This document shows positions 1 through 8,795 of a DNA stretch of 64,000 nucleotides, piece after piece. Each line of letters opens with the position of its first letter. The first letter of the stretch is position 1. The notes under the pieces are model-generated. The model made no database searches. It was not told the DNA's origin and was given only the letters and a program-made list of their open reading frames with translations. Source of the stretch: Hymenobacter polaris (GTDB taxonomy: Bacteria > Bacteroidota > Bacteroidia > Cytophagales > Hymenobacteraceae). The position numbers were made by a program, and so were the translations under genes. Location of the stretch: the NCBI RefSeq assembly GCF_012927305.1, contig NZ_JABBGH010000005.1, positions 1 through 64,000 of the forward strand. Direction: 5' to 3'.

Positions 1-125
1 GTGCGAAACTCCCCTCAAGATGAGATATCCCAATTGAAGGTTCGTGAGAGACTATCACGTAAATAGGCCGCAGGTGTACAGCTAGAAATAGCATAGCTGA
101 GCGGTACTAAGGAACCGAACGCTTC
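1..125 (+). rRNA. 23S ribosomal RNA, 3' end (partial)
   Basis: The window opens inside the last domain of 23S rRNA. The stretch with GTGAGAGACTATCACGT, AAATAGGCCGCAGGTGTA and GGTACTAAGGAACCGAACGC is the conserved 3' end of bacterial 23S. The mature end is placed near 125 by eye and may be off by about ten bases. A 5S gene follows after about 90 bases, the usual order in an rRNA operon read on this strand. Confidence 0.88.
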
Positions 126-212
126 CACATGACACCCTGCTAACGTATTTCTTTTCTTCTTCTGCCTTGTGTCAACGGTTTTGCTGATTACCTGAACCCG
201 TAATCAACGCCA

Positions 213-325
213 GCAATGGTGGCTTTAGCCCGGGTGTTCACCTCTTCCCATTCCGAACAGAGCCGTTAAGCCCCGGTGCGCCTATGGTACTGCCTTCACC
301 GGTGGGAGAGTCGGTCGCCGCCAAC
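213..325 (+). rRNA. 5S ribosomal RNA
   Basis: The core CCCATTCCGAACAGAG, followed by GTTAAGCC and GGTGGGAGAGTCGGTCGCCGCC, is diagnostic of 5S rRNA. The terminal helix pairs GGTGGC near 218 with GCCGCC near 317-322. The ends are estimated from this helix. It lies downstream of 23S, and a strong terminator follows at once, so this is the distal end of the rRNA operon. Confidence 0.93.
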
Positions 326-334
326 CTTTGCTTT

Positions 335-388
335 AATAGCCCTTACGTAATTTGCTTTAATCAGCAATTGCGTAAGGGCTATTTTCGT
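335..388 (+). terminator. rRNA operon terminator
   Basis: An inverted repeat pairs AATAGCCCTTACG (335-347) with CGTAAGGGCTATT (371-383) and ends in a T-rich run. It sits directly after 5S. Confidence 0.85.
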
Positions 389-437
389 TTGTAAGCAGAG
401 TTTACCTATATACTGTTGGCTTCAGGCCTACTATTAT

Positions 438-2489
438 ATGCACCTACTATTTCCTGGTTTTTTATGGGGCTTGCTAGGAGCTAGTATTCCCCTGCTAATT
501 CATTTATTACAGTTACGACGTCTGCAGCGGATACGGTTTACAAATACAGGATTCATTCGAGAGATTGAGTCTAAGACTGGACGACGACGCTTACAAGACT
601 GGATAGTACTAGGGTTGCGCATTTTGGCAGTGGTAAGCCTAGTGCTGCTTTTCTGCCAGCCATACTTACCCGCTCCGCTAACTGCGCAGGTAGCAAGTGC
701 GCCGCAAGTGCAGGTATTCGCAGACAACTCGCCTAGTATGCAGCTATTGACAGATGATAAGGGTAGCCTAGCGAATAAAGCAGTAGCAATGGCGAACACA
801 CTTGGGGATAATTACCCAAGCGATATGCGAATACAGCTACTAGGGTATTCTGGTCAAGGAGTAGCAAAAAATGCATTTCGTGCGGCTCTGGAGAATTATA
901 CCCAGCGTGGCCAAACAGTAGGATGGGGGTTACCAGCAGTGAAGCAGGCCTGGGAGAAAGATAAAGGTGGAACTCTCTATGTATTAAGTGATTTCCAAAA
1001 GGATGAAGCTTCAATTAGTGAGTTTACGCAGCTATCAAAAAAACGAGAAATAGTACTAGTGCCCCAAAAGGGTAAGCCAACCGGTAATATCTATATAGAC
1101 AGTGTGTGGCTAAATGATGCGTTTGTGCGGCCTAGGGTGAATTTTGACCTCCATATTAGGTTACGTAATGGAGGAAGTGAGCCGGTGATTAATTGCCCGG
1201 TCAAGGTGTTTGTGGGTAACCGACAAATGGCGGCTTTGCAAACAACGGTAGCAGTAGGGCAACTAGTTGAAAAAGTAGTGCAACTGCAACTGCCAAATGA
1301 GAAATTAGTAACGGGCCAAGTGATGCTAGCTGACGAGCCGGTAACCTTTGATAACACGTATGATTTTATTTTGCAGCCAACTGATGCGATACAGGTGGTA
1401 GAAGTAGGGCCAGCGCCGCTTACACAAGCCGCCTATAAAAATGAGCCCCTATTCCGCTATAGCTATACGCGTACCCAACAGGTGAATTTTGGTAAACTGC
1501 AGCAAGCGAACCTAGTGCTGCTTAGTGAACCATTAGAGCTAGATGCTGGACTGCGGGCAGCGCTGGTTAGCGTAGTGCAGCGCGGCGGTAGTATAGTAAT
1601 AGTACCACCGGCACTACCGCAAGCGCACCAAGCATATGGACAGCTGTTGCAGGCCCTAGGGGTGGGAAGAGCGCAATGGGAGAACAGTGGCCCCGGGCAA
1701 TTGGTACCGCAGGAGCTAGCAAGCCCCAATTTGCAGAGTCCGTTTTTTAAGGACGTATTTGGTGCGCAGCCGCGGCAGGTAGCAATGCCCGAAGTGAGCC
1801 CAGTGCTACGGCTCGCAAATGGAGGCACTGACATTCTGCGGTTGCGTGACGGCATGGGCTTTTTAACCGAGTTTGAACAGGGACCGGGTCGCGTGTATGT
1901 GTTTTCGGCGCCCTTTGATAAGAAATACTCGGACTTCACTGGGCATGCCTTATTTGTGCCAGTGCTTTACCGCTTGGCTATGCTGAGCTACCGCAATGAC
2001 CAGCCGCTTGCTTACCGAGTGGGGCAGCAACGAATAGAGTTGCGGGTACCTGCAGCGAAGCTGGCCAGCGCCGGCGAAGCTGATTATCGATTGGTGCGCG
2101 ACAGCGTAACCTTGGTGCCCGGCCAGCGCCTGTTAGGGCAAAAGTTGCAACTAGAGATACCTAGCGAACTAACAAAGCCTGGCTTCTACCAACTGCAGCG
2201 CCAAGGCAAGCCAGTAGCTACGCTAGCATTTAACGGGAATAAGAAAGAGTCAGAATTAGCGGCATATTCGGTGGCAGAATTGCGCCAGCTAGTAGGCCCA
2301 AATCGCCCTAATGTGCATGTGCTGGATGTTGATGAGCAGCCTGCAGCCTTACGAAACTATCGCGCTGAGCAAACTGGCCAGCCGCTGTGGCGCTACTGCC
2401 TGTTGCTGGCCCTAGCCTGCCTGCTAGCCGAAAGTGCTGTGCTGCGCTGGGGGCGGCGGGCGCAAGCTTTGCGCCCGGCAGGCAGTTAG
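438..2489 (+). CDS. BatA-like membrane protein with von Willebrand-type region
   Basis: 683 residues. The N terminus has the two-anchor BatA layout: a hydrophobic segment at about 3-24 (PGFLWGLLGASIPLLIHLL), a basic cytoplasmic loop rich in Arg, and a second segment at about 57-75. A VWA-like region follows, with a MIDAS-type D96-x-S98-x-S100 (DNSPS). A last hydrophobic helix lies at about 655-672 before a basic tail. Proteins of this kind occur widely in Bacteroidetes, often near the Bat (aerotolerance) or MoxR systems, but no MoxR or Bat partner is seen here. The exact role is unknown. The first two thirds read at roughly 40-45% GC, clearly lower than the genes that follow. The ATG at 438 is the only good start. 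Confidence 0.8.
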   Translation: MHLLFPGFLWGLLGASIPLLIHLLQLRRLQRIRFTNTGFIREIESKTGRRRLQDWIVLGLRILAVVSLVLLFCQPYLPAPLTAQVASAPQVQVFADNSPSMQLLTDDKGSLANKAVAMANTLGDNYPSDMRIQLLGYSGQGVAKNAFRAALENYTQRGQTVGWGLPAVKQAWEKDKGGTLYVLSDFQKDEASISEFTQLSKKREIVLVPQKGKPTGNIYIDSVWLNDAFVRPRVNFDLHIRLRNGGSEPVINCPVKVFVGNRQMAALQTTVAVGQLVEKVVQLQLPNEKLVTGQVMLADEPVTFDNTYDFILQPTDAIQVVEVGPAPLTQAAYKNEPLFRYSYTRTQQVNFGKLQQANLVLLSEPLELDAGLRAALVSVVQRGGSIVIVPPALPQAHQAYGQLLQALGVGRAQWENSGPGQLVPQELASPNLQSPFFKDVFGAQPRQVAMPEVSPVLRLANGGTDILRLRDGMGFLTEFEQGPGRVYVFSAPFDKKYSDFTGHALFVPVLYRLAMLSYRNDQPLAYRVGQQRIELRVPAAKLASAGEADYRLVRDSVTLVPGQRLLGQKLQLEIPSELTKPGFYQLQRQGKPVATLAFNGNKKESELAAYSVAELRQLVGPNRPNVHVLDVDEQPAALRNYRAEQTGQPLWRYCLLLALACLLAESAVLRWGRRAQALRPAGS

Positions 2490-2529
2490 CAAGGCCAGCA
2501 AAAATGTATCTTGCGCCGTTTTTTAGCTT

Positions 2530-3090
2530 ATGAAACCTGCCTCGCAACTCACACCCTCACCTGCGGCCGCTGGCTCGTCGGATTTGGTAGGGCGTATGGC
2601 CCTGCGCTTCGGGGTGGCCGGCGGCCTGCTGTGCGCCAGTTGGATGCTGGGCCTATACGCCACGGGCAACAACCCTTTCGGCCCTAAGGTGATGCTGGCG
2701 CAGCTGGTGGTGCCGCTACTGGCAGTGGCTGCCGAGTGGCGGCTACGCCAACGCCTAGCCCCCGAAAAGCCCGGTATAGGCCGCCAACTGACCCTAGGGG
2801 GCTTGGTAGTGCTGCTGGCCGCGCTTATTTCGGCTAGCAGCGTGGTGGGCCTGGCTAGCGGGGCGGGCGAAAAAAAGCTAGTGGACTTAAACCGAAGGGA
2901 AGCCCGCGAAATAACCCTGGCAGAGTTGAGTGCCCGGCCCAAGCAGGACCGCAACTCAACCCTAGAACAGCAGCAGCTAGCCAAAATAGCGCAGCTTTCC
3001 ATCGCTGATTTTGCCATCAGCAACTTCACCGTAACACTGCTATTTGGCTTGGCGCTAGCGGTGCCGGGCGGAATATTTTTTCGGGAGTAG
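2530..3090 (+). CDS. DUF4199-like membrane protein
   Basis: 186 residues with about four hydrophobic segments (near 27-45, 54-66, 90-110 and 160-180). A charged stretch around 113-150 carries KKLVDLNRREARE and KQDRNSTLEQQQ. Size and layout match Bacteroidetes DUF4199 proteins, and the next gene is a clearer member, so this is probably a divergent tandem relative. The function is unknown. It starts 40 nt after the BatA-like gene and is followed after 35 nt by the second DUF4199 gene, so all may share a transcript. Confidence 0.6.
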   Translation: MKPASQLTPSPAAAGSSDLVGRMALRFGVAGGLLCASWMLGLYATGNNPFGPKVMLAQLVVPLLAVAAEWRLRQRLAPEKPGIGRQLTLGGLVVLLAALISASSVVGLASGAGEKKLVDLNRREAREITLAELSARPKQDRNSTLEQQQLAKIAQLSIADFAISNFTVTLLFGLALAVPGGIFFRE

Positions 3091-3125
3091 TACTTTGCAG
3101 GCTCACCCTTCAATCTACTACTTCT

Positions 3126-3659
3126 ATGGAATCTACGGCTGCAACGACTACCGCTTCGACCACTTCGGTGGGACTGCGCTATGGCCTGCTGATTGGGCTG
3201 CTGAGCGTGCTAATCTCCTTTGTGTCGTACACCATGCAGTGGCAGGATAGCTGGGCGGTGCGCATTATCTCACTGGCGGTTAGCATCGGAGGGATTGCCT
3301 TTGCGCAGCGCGAGTTTAAGCTGCGCAATGCGGGCTTCATGAGTTTTGGGCAAGGTGTTAGCGTGGGAACAGTAGCGGCCTGTGTGATGGGGCTGCTAAG
3401 CGCTATTTTTATCTACTTCTACCTGAGCGTGATAGCACCTGAAATGATAGCCCAGCTGCTAGAGAAGGCCCGCCAGGGTATGGAAGCAAAAAATAACTTG
3501 AGCGACGAGCAGATTGAGCAAGGAATGGCCATGACCGCGAAGTTTATGAAACCGCCTTTTATGGCCGGTAGCACGCTGGTGGGCTCCATTATCTTTGGCT
3601 TGATAATTAGCTTGATAACGTCAGCTTTTATAAAAAACGCGAAACCTGAATTTGAATAA
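3126..3659 (+). CDS. DUF4199 domain membrane protein
   Basis: 177 residues with four predicted membrane segments (about 18-36, 44-60, 78-102 and 148-170). Between the third and fourth lies an acidic/polar stretch with NLSDEQIEQGMAMTAKFMKP. This layout, including the motif FMSFGQGVSVG, is typical of DUF4199, a Bacteroidetes family that often sits directly before a GT2 glycosyltransferase, as here. Its stop overlaps the TTG start of the next gene by 8 nt, which suggests translational coupling. The biochemical role is not known. Confidence 0.8.
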   Translation: MESTAATTTASTTSVGLRYGLLIGLLSVLISFVSYTMQWQDSWAVRIISLAVSIGGIAFAQREFKLRNAGFMSFGQGVSVGTVAACVMGLLSAIFIYFYLSVIAPEMIAQLLEKARQGMEAKNNLSDEQIEQGMAMTAKFMKPPFMAGSTLVGSIIFGLIISLITSAFIKNAKPEFE

Positions 3660-4626
3660 GACTGCTGGCTTTCCTGTAGAGCTTTCCATCGTTATTCCGC
3701 TGCTCAACGAGGCGGAGTCCTTACCCGAATTGACGCGTTGGATTCAGCGGGTGCTGACGGCGCGAGGGCTTTCCTACGAGGTTATTTTGATTGATGACGG
3801 CTCGACCGATGACTCGTGGGCCGTTGTGGAGGCGCTGGCGGGGCAGGATATGGCCCTACGCGGTATCCGCTTCAACCGTAATTATGGCAAGTCGGCCGCA
3901 CTGAACGTAGGCTTTAACGCGGCGCGCGGCCGGGTGGTGTGCACTATGGATGCCGACCTGCAAGACTCGCCCGAGGAACTGCCGGAGCTATACCGCATGG
4001 TAACCGAAGACGGCTACGACCTGGTGAGCGGCTGGAAGCAAAAGCGCTATGACCCGCTATCCAAAACGTTGCCTACCAAGCTGTTTAATGCGGCTACGCG
4101 GGCCATCTCGGGCATTCAGCTGCACGATTTTAATTGCGGGCTCAAGGCGTATGATAGCCGGGTGGTGAAAGCAATCGAGGTATACGGCGAGATGCATCGC
4201 TACATCCCGGTCATTGCCAAGTGGAACGGTTTCAAGAAGATAGGCGAGAAGGTGGTGCAGCACCAAGAGCGTAAGTACGGCGTGACGAAGTTTGGGCTGG
4301 AGCGCTTCGTGTACGGGTTTCTGGACTTGGTCAGCATCACGTTCGTGGGTAAGTTTCGGCGGCGGCCCATGCACTTCTTTGGTACCCTAGGCACACTTTC
4401 CTTCTTTATCGGCACCGTGCTGACGCTGTGGCTGGTGGGCGAAAAATGGTGGCTGGCCATTCACAACCTAAAGGCGCGTAACGTAACCGACCAGCCCTTG
4501 TTCTTTTTGGCGCTAGTGGCTGTAATAGTGGGGATGCAGCTATTCCTGGCTGGTTTCCTAGGGGAGCTGGTGCAGCTCAACGGCCCGAAGCGCAACGACT
4601 ACCTGGTGCGCGAAACCTTGCGATGA
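3652..4626 (+). CDS. Family 2 glycosyltransferase (polyprenyl-phosphate sugar transferase type)
   Basis: 324 residues. The GT-A fold shows SIVIPLLNEAESLPEL at the N terminus, DDGSTDDSW at about 47-55 and a metal-binding D100-A-D102 (MDADLQDSPEE). Two C-terminal membrane helices (about 238-262 and 282-305) match the DPM1/GtrB-like subgroup, which moves a sugar from a nucleotide donor to polyprenyl phosphate on the inner membrane face. The start is a TTG inside the end of the DUF4199 gene; there is no nearby ATG that keeps the IPLLNE motif. The stop overlaps the next gene's ATG by 4 nt. Donor and acceptor cannot be read from sequence. Confidence 0.85.
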   Translation: MNKTAGFPVELSIVIPLLNEAESLPELTRWIQRVLTARGLSYEVILIDDGSTDDSWAVVEALAGQDMALRGIRFNRNYGKSAALNVGFNAARGRVVCTMDADLQDSPEELPELYRMVTEDGYDLVSGWKQKRYDPLSKTLPTKLFNAATRAISGIQLHDFNCGLKAYDSRVVKAIEVYGEMHRYIPVIAKWNGFKKIGEKVVQHQERKYGVTKFGLERFVYGFLDLVSITFVGKFRRRPMHFFGTLGTLSFFIGTVLTLWLVGEKWWLAIHNLKARNVTDQPLFFLALVAVIVGMQLFLAGFLGELVQLNGPKRNDYLVRETLR

Positions 4627-5759
4627 AAGTTGTGATTATCGGTCCGGCCTATCCTTTGCGCGGGGGGCTGGCTACTTATAACGAGCGGCTGGCGCGGGCA
4701 TTCTGCGCGGCGGGCGATGAAGCGCGGCTGGTGACGTTTTCGCTGCAATACCCGGGGTTTCTGTTTCCGGGGCAAACGCAGTACAGCACCGAGGCTGCCC
4801 CGGCCGACTTGGCTATTGAGGTGAGTTTGAACTCGGTGAACCCGCTGTCGTGGGTGGCGCTGGGGCGGCTGCTGCGGCGCGAGCAACCTGACTTGGTAGT
4901 GTTTCGGTTCTGGCTGCCCTTTATGGGGCCGGCGTTGGGCACGGTGGCGCGGCTGGTGCGCGGCAACGGCCACACTCGCGTAGTAGCCATCACCGACAAC
5001 GTGATTCCGCACGAGAAGCGACTCGGCGATAAATTGCTAACGCGCTATTTTCTAAGTGCTTGTGATGGCTTTGTGACGATGAGCCGGTCGGTGCTAGCAG
5101 ATTTGCAGGCCTTGGGCTTTGGGCAAAAGCCAGCGCTGTACCGGCCACATCCGCTCTACGATAATTTTGGGCCGATAAAGCCGCGCTCCACCGCGCTGGC
5201 GGCCCTAGGCCTGCCTGGCGATGCCACACGCTACGCACTGTTTTTTGGCTTTATTCGGGCCTATAAGGGGCTCGACCTGCTGCTCGAAGCCTGGGCCGAC
5301 CCGCGCCTGGCCGCCCTGCCGGTGAAGCTGCTGCTGGCGGGCGAGTTTTACGAAGACGCCGCACCGTATGAGGCAATCATTCAGCGCTATAAGCTGGAGA
5401 GCCGCTTAGTGCGGGCCACGGATTTTATTCCGAACGAGCGCGTGGCCGACTACTTCTGCGCGGCCGATATCGTGCTGCAGCCCTACAAAAATGCCACTCA
5501 AAGCGGCGTGTCGCAGGTGGCTTACCACTTCGAACGGCCCATGCTGGTAACCAACGTGGGCGGCTTGGCCGAGCTAATACCCCACGGCGAGGTAGGCTAC
5601 GTGGTGCCCCCTAGGGCCGCTGCCATTGCCGATGCCCTAGTTGACTTTTTCACCCACCCCGAAAAGCAAGCCCTTTTCGAGGAAGGCACGCGCCGCGTGA
5701 AGCAGCAATTTTCGTGGCCCGTGATGGTGACCGCGCTGAAGGAAGTGGCGGGGCTGTAA
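4623..5759 (+). CDS. Family 4 glycosyltransferase
   Basis: 378 residues with a GT-B fold. The N-terminal Rossmann half has GPAYPLRGGLATYNERLA (about 7-24), the usual acceptor-side loop of GT4. The C-terminal half has FFGFIRAYKGLDLLLEA and LLLAGEFYED. A GT4-type end follows with ADIVLQPYKNATQSGVSQVA, then GGLAELIPHGEVGYVVPP. It overlaps the GT2 gene by ATGA, so the two are co-translated and probably act on the same glycan. Donor sugar is unknown. A strong inverted repeat follows before the convergent GT9 gene. Confidence 0.87.
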   Translation: MKVVIIGPAYPLRGGLATYNERLARAFCAAGDEARLVTFSLQYPGFLFPGQTQYSTEAAPADLAIEVSLNSVNPLSWVALGRLLRREQPDLVVFRFWLPFMGPALGTVARLVRGNGHTRVVAITDNVIPHEKRLGDKLLTRYFLSACDGFVTMSRSVLADLQALGFGQKPALYRPHPLYDNFGPIKPRSTALAALGLPGDATRYALFFGFIRAYKGLDLLLEAWADPRLAALPVKLLLAGEFYEDAAPYEAIIQRYKLESRLVRATDFIPNERVADYFCAADIVLQPYKNATQSGVSQVAYHFERPMLVTNVGGLAELIPHGEVGYVVPPRAAAIADALVDFFTHPEKQALFEEGTRRVKQQFSWPVMVTALKEVAGL

Positions 5760-5763
5760 CACT

Positions 5764-5823
5764 AAGCTCCAGCTTGGTGCGCCGTTGAGCGACTTGTCCG
5801 GATAGCACACCAAGCTGGAGCTT
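5764..5823. repeat. Inverted repeat between convergent genes (bidirectional terminator)
   Basis: AAGCTCCAGCTTGGTG (5764-5779) pairs with CACCAAGCTGGAGCTT (5808-5823). Each arm is itself partly palindromic (AAGCTCCAGCTT). It fills the gap between the convergent GT4 and GT9 genes and likely ends both transcripts. Confidence 0.6.
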
Positions 5824-5827
5824 GGTG

Positions 5828-6934
5828 CTACAGAGGCACACTTTCCAGCACCGCCTCGAACACCTTCTCGGCTGGTAGCTCTTCCATGCAACTGACCCCT
5901 AGGCGGCAGGTGCCGCGGTAAAAGCACACGCACTGGCGGTTGGGCTGCACAATCTGGCCCCGGCCGTAGAGGTCGAACTCGTGGGGGTTGAAGATATTAT
6001 TCATCAAAATGGTGGGCTTGCGCAGCGCGATGCTGATGTGCATGCCCATTGTTACCTGCGTAACGACGCCCTGCATCTGGTTTACCAGGTTGATGAACTG
6101 CGGTAGGGGGAAGGTGCCGAGGTAGGCGGCGCCGGTGGCGGCTTGCAGCTCCAGGTTGCGCGGGTGCTCGGCCTCGCCGCCCAGCAGCACCGGGGCGTAG
6201 CCAGCGGCTTGCAGCTGCTGTATCAGGGCTATCCACTTCTCAGTGCTCCAGAGGCGGGTGGTCCAGCGGTCGCCGCAGCCGGTGTTGAGGCCGATGCGCG
6301 GGCCGGCGCTGGCGGGCGGCAGCTGGTGCCAGTCGTAGCCCTTGTCCTCGTGGGTGTCGAATACGTACTCCTCGCCCCGAAAATCGAAGCCGCACAGCTC
6401 AAAAATTTCCTGCACGTAAGGCTTGGTATTGCCAATGCTTAGCTGGTCGAACACGCCGGTGAGGTACTTGTGGTTGGCTAGCTCGTTGATGGGCCAGGGC
6501 ACGCCGTCGTACTCGCGCAGCGTGTAGCCGAACTTGCTGTTGGCCTGCACGTTGCGCAACAAGGTGCAGGCTTCCTTTTCCTTATCCAGATTAATGGCAA
6601 TGTCAAAGCGGCGGGCCTGCAGCTGCAGCGCGCTGGCAAAGTCGAGCTTCAGAATCTCCTCAATCTGGCCCTGCGGCAGGATGGCGGGCGTCAGCGTGAG
6701 CCAGGTAATGTAGCAGCCGGGGTGCTCCTGGCGCAGCCGCCGCAGCAGCGGCGTGGTGCGGATAACGTCGCCGATGGCTCCGAGCTTGATGAGCAGCACG
6801 CGCTTGCCTGCCGGGTCGTAGGCGGGACAGTCGCCGCACATATAGCCGTGCTCCTTGTTGGGGCGGCAGGGCAAGTCGCCGCGGAAAAAACGGCAGTCGG
6901 GGCGAACGGGGATGTCGGAAAGGAATTCGGGCAC
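5828..6934 (-). CDS. Family 9 glycosyltransferase (heptosyltransferase-like)
   Basis: 368 residues from a GTG at 6934. The motif LLIKLGAIGDVIRTTPLLRRL is the donor-side N terminus of GT9/ADP-heptose transferases. IGLNTGCGDRWTTR and a C-terminal GVVTQVTMGMHISIALRKP complete the GT-B fold. Odd features are Cys-rich ends: an N-terminal CRPNKEHGYMCGDC before the fold and a C-terminal CVCFYRGTCRLGVSC, which could bind a metal or form disulfides. An upstream TTG at 6961 would overlap a TACTTTTG promoter box (6959-6966), so the downstream GTG is preferred. Likely adds a sugar to LPS core or a related glycan. Confidence 0.82.
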   Translation of the reverse strand: MPEFLSDIPVRPDCRFFRGDLPCRPNKEHGYMCGDCPAYDPAGKRVLLIKLGAIGDVIRTTPLLRRLRQEHPGCYITWLTLTPAILPQGQIEEILKLDFASALQLQARRFDIAINLDKEKEACTLLRNVQANSKFGYTLREYDGVPWPINELANHKYLTGVFDQLSIGNTKPYVQEIFELCGFDFRGEEYVFDTHEDKGYDWHQLPPASAGPRIGLNTGCGDRWTTRLWSTEKWIALIQQLQAAGYAPVLLGGEAEHPRNLELQAATGAAYLGTFPLPQFINLVNQMQGVVTQVTMGMHISIALRKPTILMNNIFNPHEFDLYGRGQIVQPNRQCVCFYRGTCRLGVSCMEELPAEKVFEAVLESVPL

Positions 6935-6958
6935 GGGAAAAAGCCTCAGATAAGGTAA

Positions 6959-6966
6959 CAAAAGTA
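6959..6966 (-). promoter_or_regulatory. -7 promoter box (TACTTTTG) of the GT9 gene
   Basis: It matches the Bacteroidetes -7 consensus TAnnTTTG. Its place, 25 nt before the GTG at 6934, argues against the longer TTG start. Confidence 0.5.
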
Positions 6967-7051
6967 ACGGCGCGCGTGCTTGCCGCCAGTATAAACGGGA
7001 TGGTCTATCCGCCAGCGCTGGCTGCTAATGGTCGATTTTAAGAAGAGCTGT

Positions 7052-7107
7052 GGCCCCTACAACCGACCTCGTAGCAGGTCTGCCTGCCGAGGGGTTGGTT
7101 GTAGGGG
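7052..7107. repeat. Inverted repeat in intergenic region
   Basis: CCCCTACAACCGACCTCG pairs imperfectly with CGAGGGGTTGGTTGTAGGGG around a smaller hairpin (GCAGGTCTGCCTGC). It lies between the divergent GT9 gene and the PAS regulator. Confidence 0.55.
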
Positions 7108-7166
7108 TACAAATAGCGTGCGTATTTTGCTAACTCATCGGTTATTCATCTTCGCATTGCCTGCCT

Positions 7167-7929
7167 ATGCACGCCGCACAGTCCTTCTCCTATGCTACCT
7201 CGCAGGTGTGGCAGCCGGCCGTGTATGCGCATCCCGATGCCCCAGCAGCACTGGCGGCCGGCTCGCACTGGGGCCAGCAGCTGGCTCGGCTGCTGCTGGG
7301 TATGCAGGGCGTATACATCTATGACCACCGGGCCCGGATGATGTGCTACGTGTCGGAGGGCGTGGCGAAGCTGACTGGCGTGCCCGTAGCGGAGTTCACT
7401 GGCGAGCGCAACTTTGCCCTCATCCATCCCGACGACCTGCCCATCGTGCAGGAAGCTACCCGGCTCTTCAACCAATTTATATACGCTTATCGCCGCAGCA
7501 TCGGCCCCGACATCGTGGCCTCCATCGACTACCGCTTGTGCCGCCCTGACGGAAGCTGTCGGCGCGTACTGCGCCATAATTCAGTACTGGAGCAAGAGCC
7601 CGAAACTGGCAATCCGGTGTTGGTGGCCGCTATTCTTACCGACATAACCGCGCACAAGCACACCACCGATGTGCGCTTTCACCTCAATCACCCCGATTTT
7701 ACGGACTTTGTGGCCCGGCAGCCGCGCCTCCGTGCCCAGCCAATACTTAACTGCGCGCGAGCAGCAAGTGATGCAGCTAGTGACGCAGGGCCTGACCAGC
7801 CACCAGATTGCCCAGCAGCTTTTCGTGAGTGAGCACACCGTGGGCACGCACCGCCGCAATGCCCTGGCCAAGCTTGGCTCGCGCAGTCTGCACCATCTGC
7901 TCCAGTTCCTCGACCCGGTGGCCAGCTAG
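7167..7929 (+). pseudogene. PAS-domain / LuxR-type HTH regulator, frameshifted
   Basis: Two frames together make one protein. Frame 1 (from ATG 7167) has a PAS domain at about 48-165, with CYVSEGVAKLTGVP, NFALIHPDDLPIVQE and the PAC-like YRLCRPDGSCRRVL. Its continuation after about 7720 is low-complexity and ends at 7832. The next frame, open to TAG 7927-7929, encodes a LuxR/GerE HTH: YLTAREQQVMQLVTQG, then QLFVSEHTVGTHRRNALAKL. The shift to the +1 frame lies within about 7690-7740. Intact PAS-LuxR proteins are common in Hymenobacter, so this is a recent lesion or a sequencing error; a programmed shift is less likely, as no slippery heptamer is obvious. It shares the CTAG at 7926-7929 with the convergent hydrolase's stop. 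Confidence 0.75.
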
Positions 7930-8753
7930 CGCGGCAGCACTGCGGCAGCAAATTCTGCCAGAAGTGTGGCAAACGCCGCGGGGGTTTCCAGCATGGGTGT
8001 GTGGCCCGCCCCGGCCACCAGGTGCACCAGCGCCCCCCAGCGGGTGGGCGCCGCCGTAGCGCCTAGGTAGGCAGCACTTACCAAGGCATCGGCTTCGCCC
8101 AAGGCAAATGCTACGGGCACGGCGGTGGCCCGAAGAATAGCCTGCTCATCGGGTACGCCCGCGCCGATGGCGGCGGCCAGCGCGGGGCGAAAAGCGGGGT
8201 CGCTCTGCCGCAGCGCTTCGGCTAGCGGGGCTTGTTGGCTGGCGGGGGCTGCGGGCTGTAGCAGGGCCGGCAGTAGCTGCGCTAGCTCGGCATCCGACAA
8301 TTCGGCTTGGTACAGCAACCCCATGCGCGGCTCGGGCAAGAAGGCGTGAGCAAAGTCGGCTGCCGCCCCTAGGGGTGGGGTGCCCACCAGCAGCAACCCG
8401 CGCACAAGCGGCAGCCGCGGCAGCGCGTGCAGCGCCAAGTGGCCGCCCAGCGAGTGGCCTACCACTACGGTAGCCGGTAAATCTAGCGTCGCCACTACGA
8501 GCGCCAACACCCGCGCAGGTGCCTCCAAGCCATACCAAGCGGGCGCCCAGGGCGAAGCCCCGCAGCCCGGCCAGTCGAAAGCCACCCGCCGATAGCCTGC
8601 CAGCGCCGGCTCGGCCCACAGGGCGCCATACGTGCTGGCGCTGGAAAGCGAATTGCCGGCCAGCAGCAGCAGTACTGGGCCAGAACTGCCCGAGTCGTAC
8701 ACGGCCACGGTGGGCCCCTGGGGTAGCGCTAGCAGAACGGGAAACGGCAGCAT
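7926..8753 (-). CDS. Alpha/beta-fold hydrolase
   Basis: 275 residues. The nucleophile elbow is GHSLGG (Ser101). Asp222 (LGEADAL) and His251 (GAGHTPMLE) complete a plausible triad. The oxyanion-loop region is LLLLAGNSLSSAS and the strand before the elbow carries FDWPGCGAS. There is no signal peptide, so it should be cytoplasmic. Substrate is unknown; the family spans esterases, lipases and C-C hydrolases. Its TAG stop overlaps the TAG of the convergent PAS-LuxR gene in a shared CTAG. purB lies 42 nt upstream on the same strand, so the two may be co-transcribed. Confidence 0.85.
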   Translation of the reverse strand: MLPFPVLLALPQGPTVAVYDSGSSGPVLLLLAGNSLSSASTYGALWAEPALAGYRRVAFDWPGCGASPWAPAWYGLEAPARVLALVVATLDLPATVVVGHSLGGHLALHALPRLPLVRGLLLVGTPPLGAAADFAHAFLPEPRMGLLYQAELSDAELAQLLPALLQPAAPASQQAPLAEALRQSDPAFRPALAAAIGAGVPDEQAILRATAVPVAFALGEADALVSAAYLGATAAPTRWGALVHLVAGAGHTPMLETPAAFATLLAEFAAAVLPR

Positions 8754-8795
8754 AAGACAGGGGGAGAAGGAGAAGCTTAGGAAAAGCGGCTAAGG

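Noticed and set aside
2523..3113. 196-codon minus-strand ORF over the first DUF4199-like gene
   Set aside because: It is Ser/Arg/Ala-rich shadow sequence with no domain; the plus-strand frame encodes membrane helices and fits the operon.
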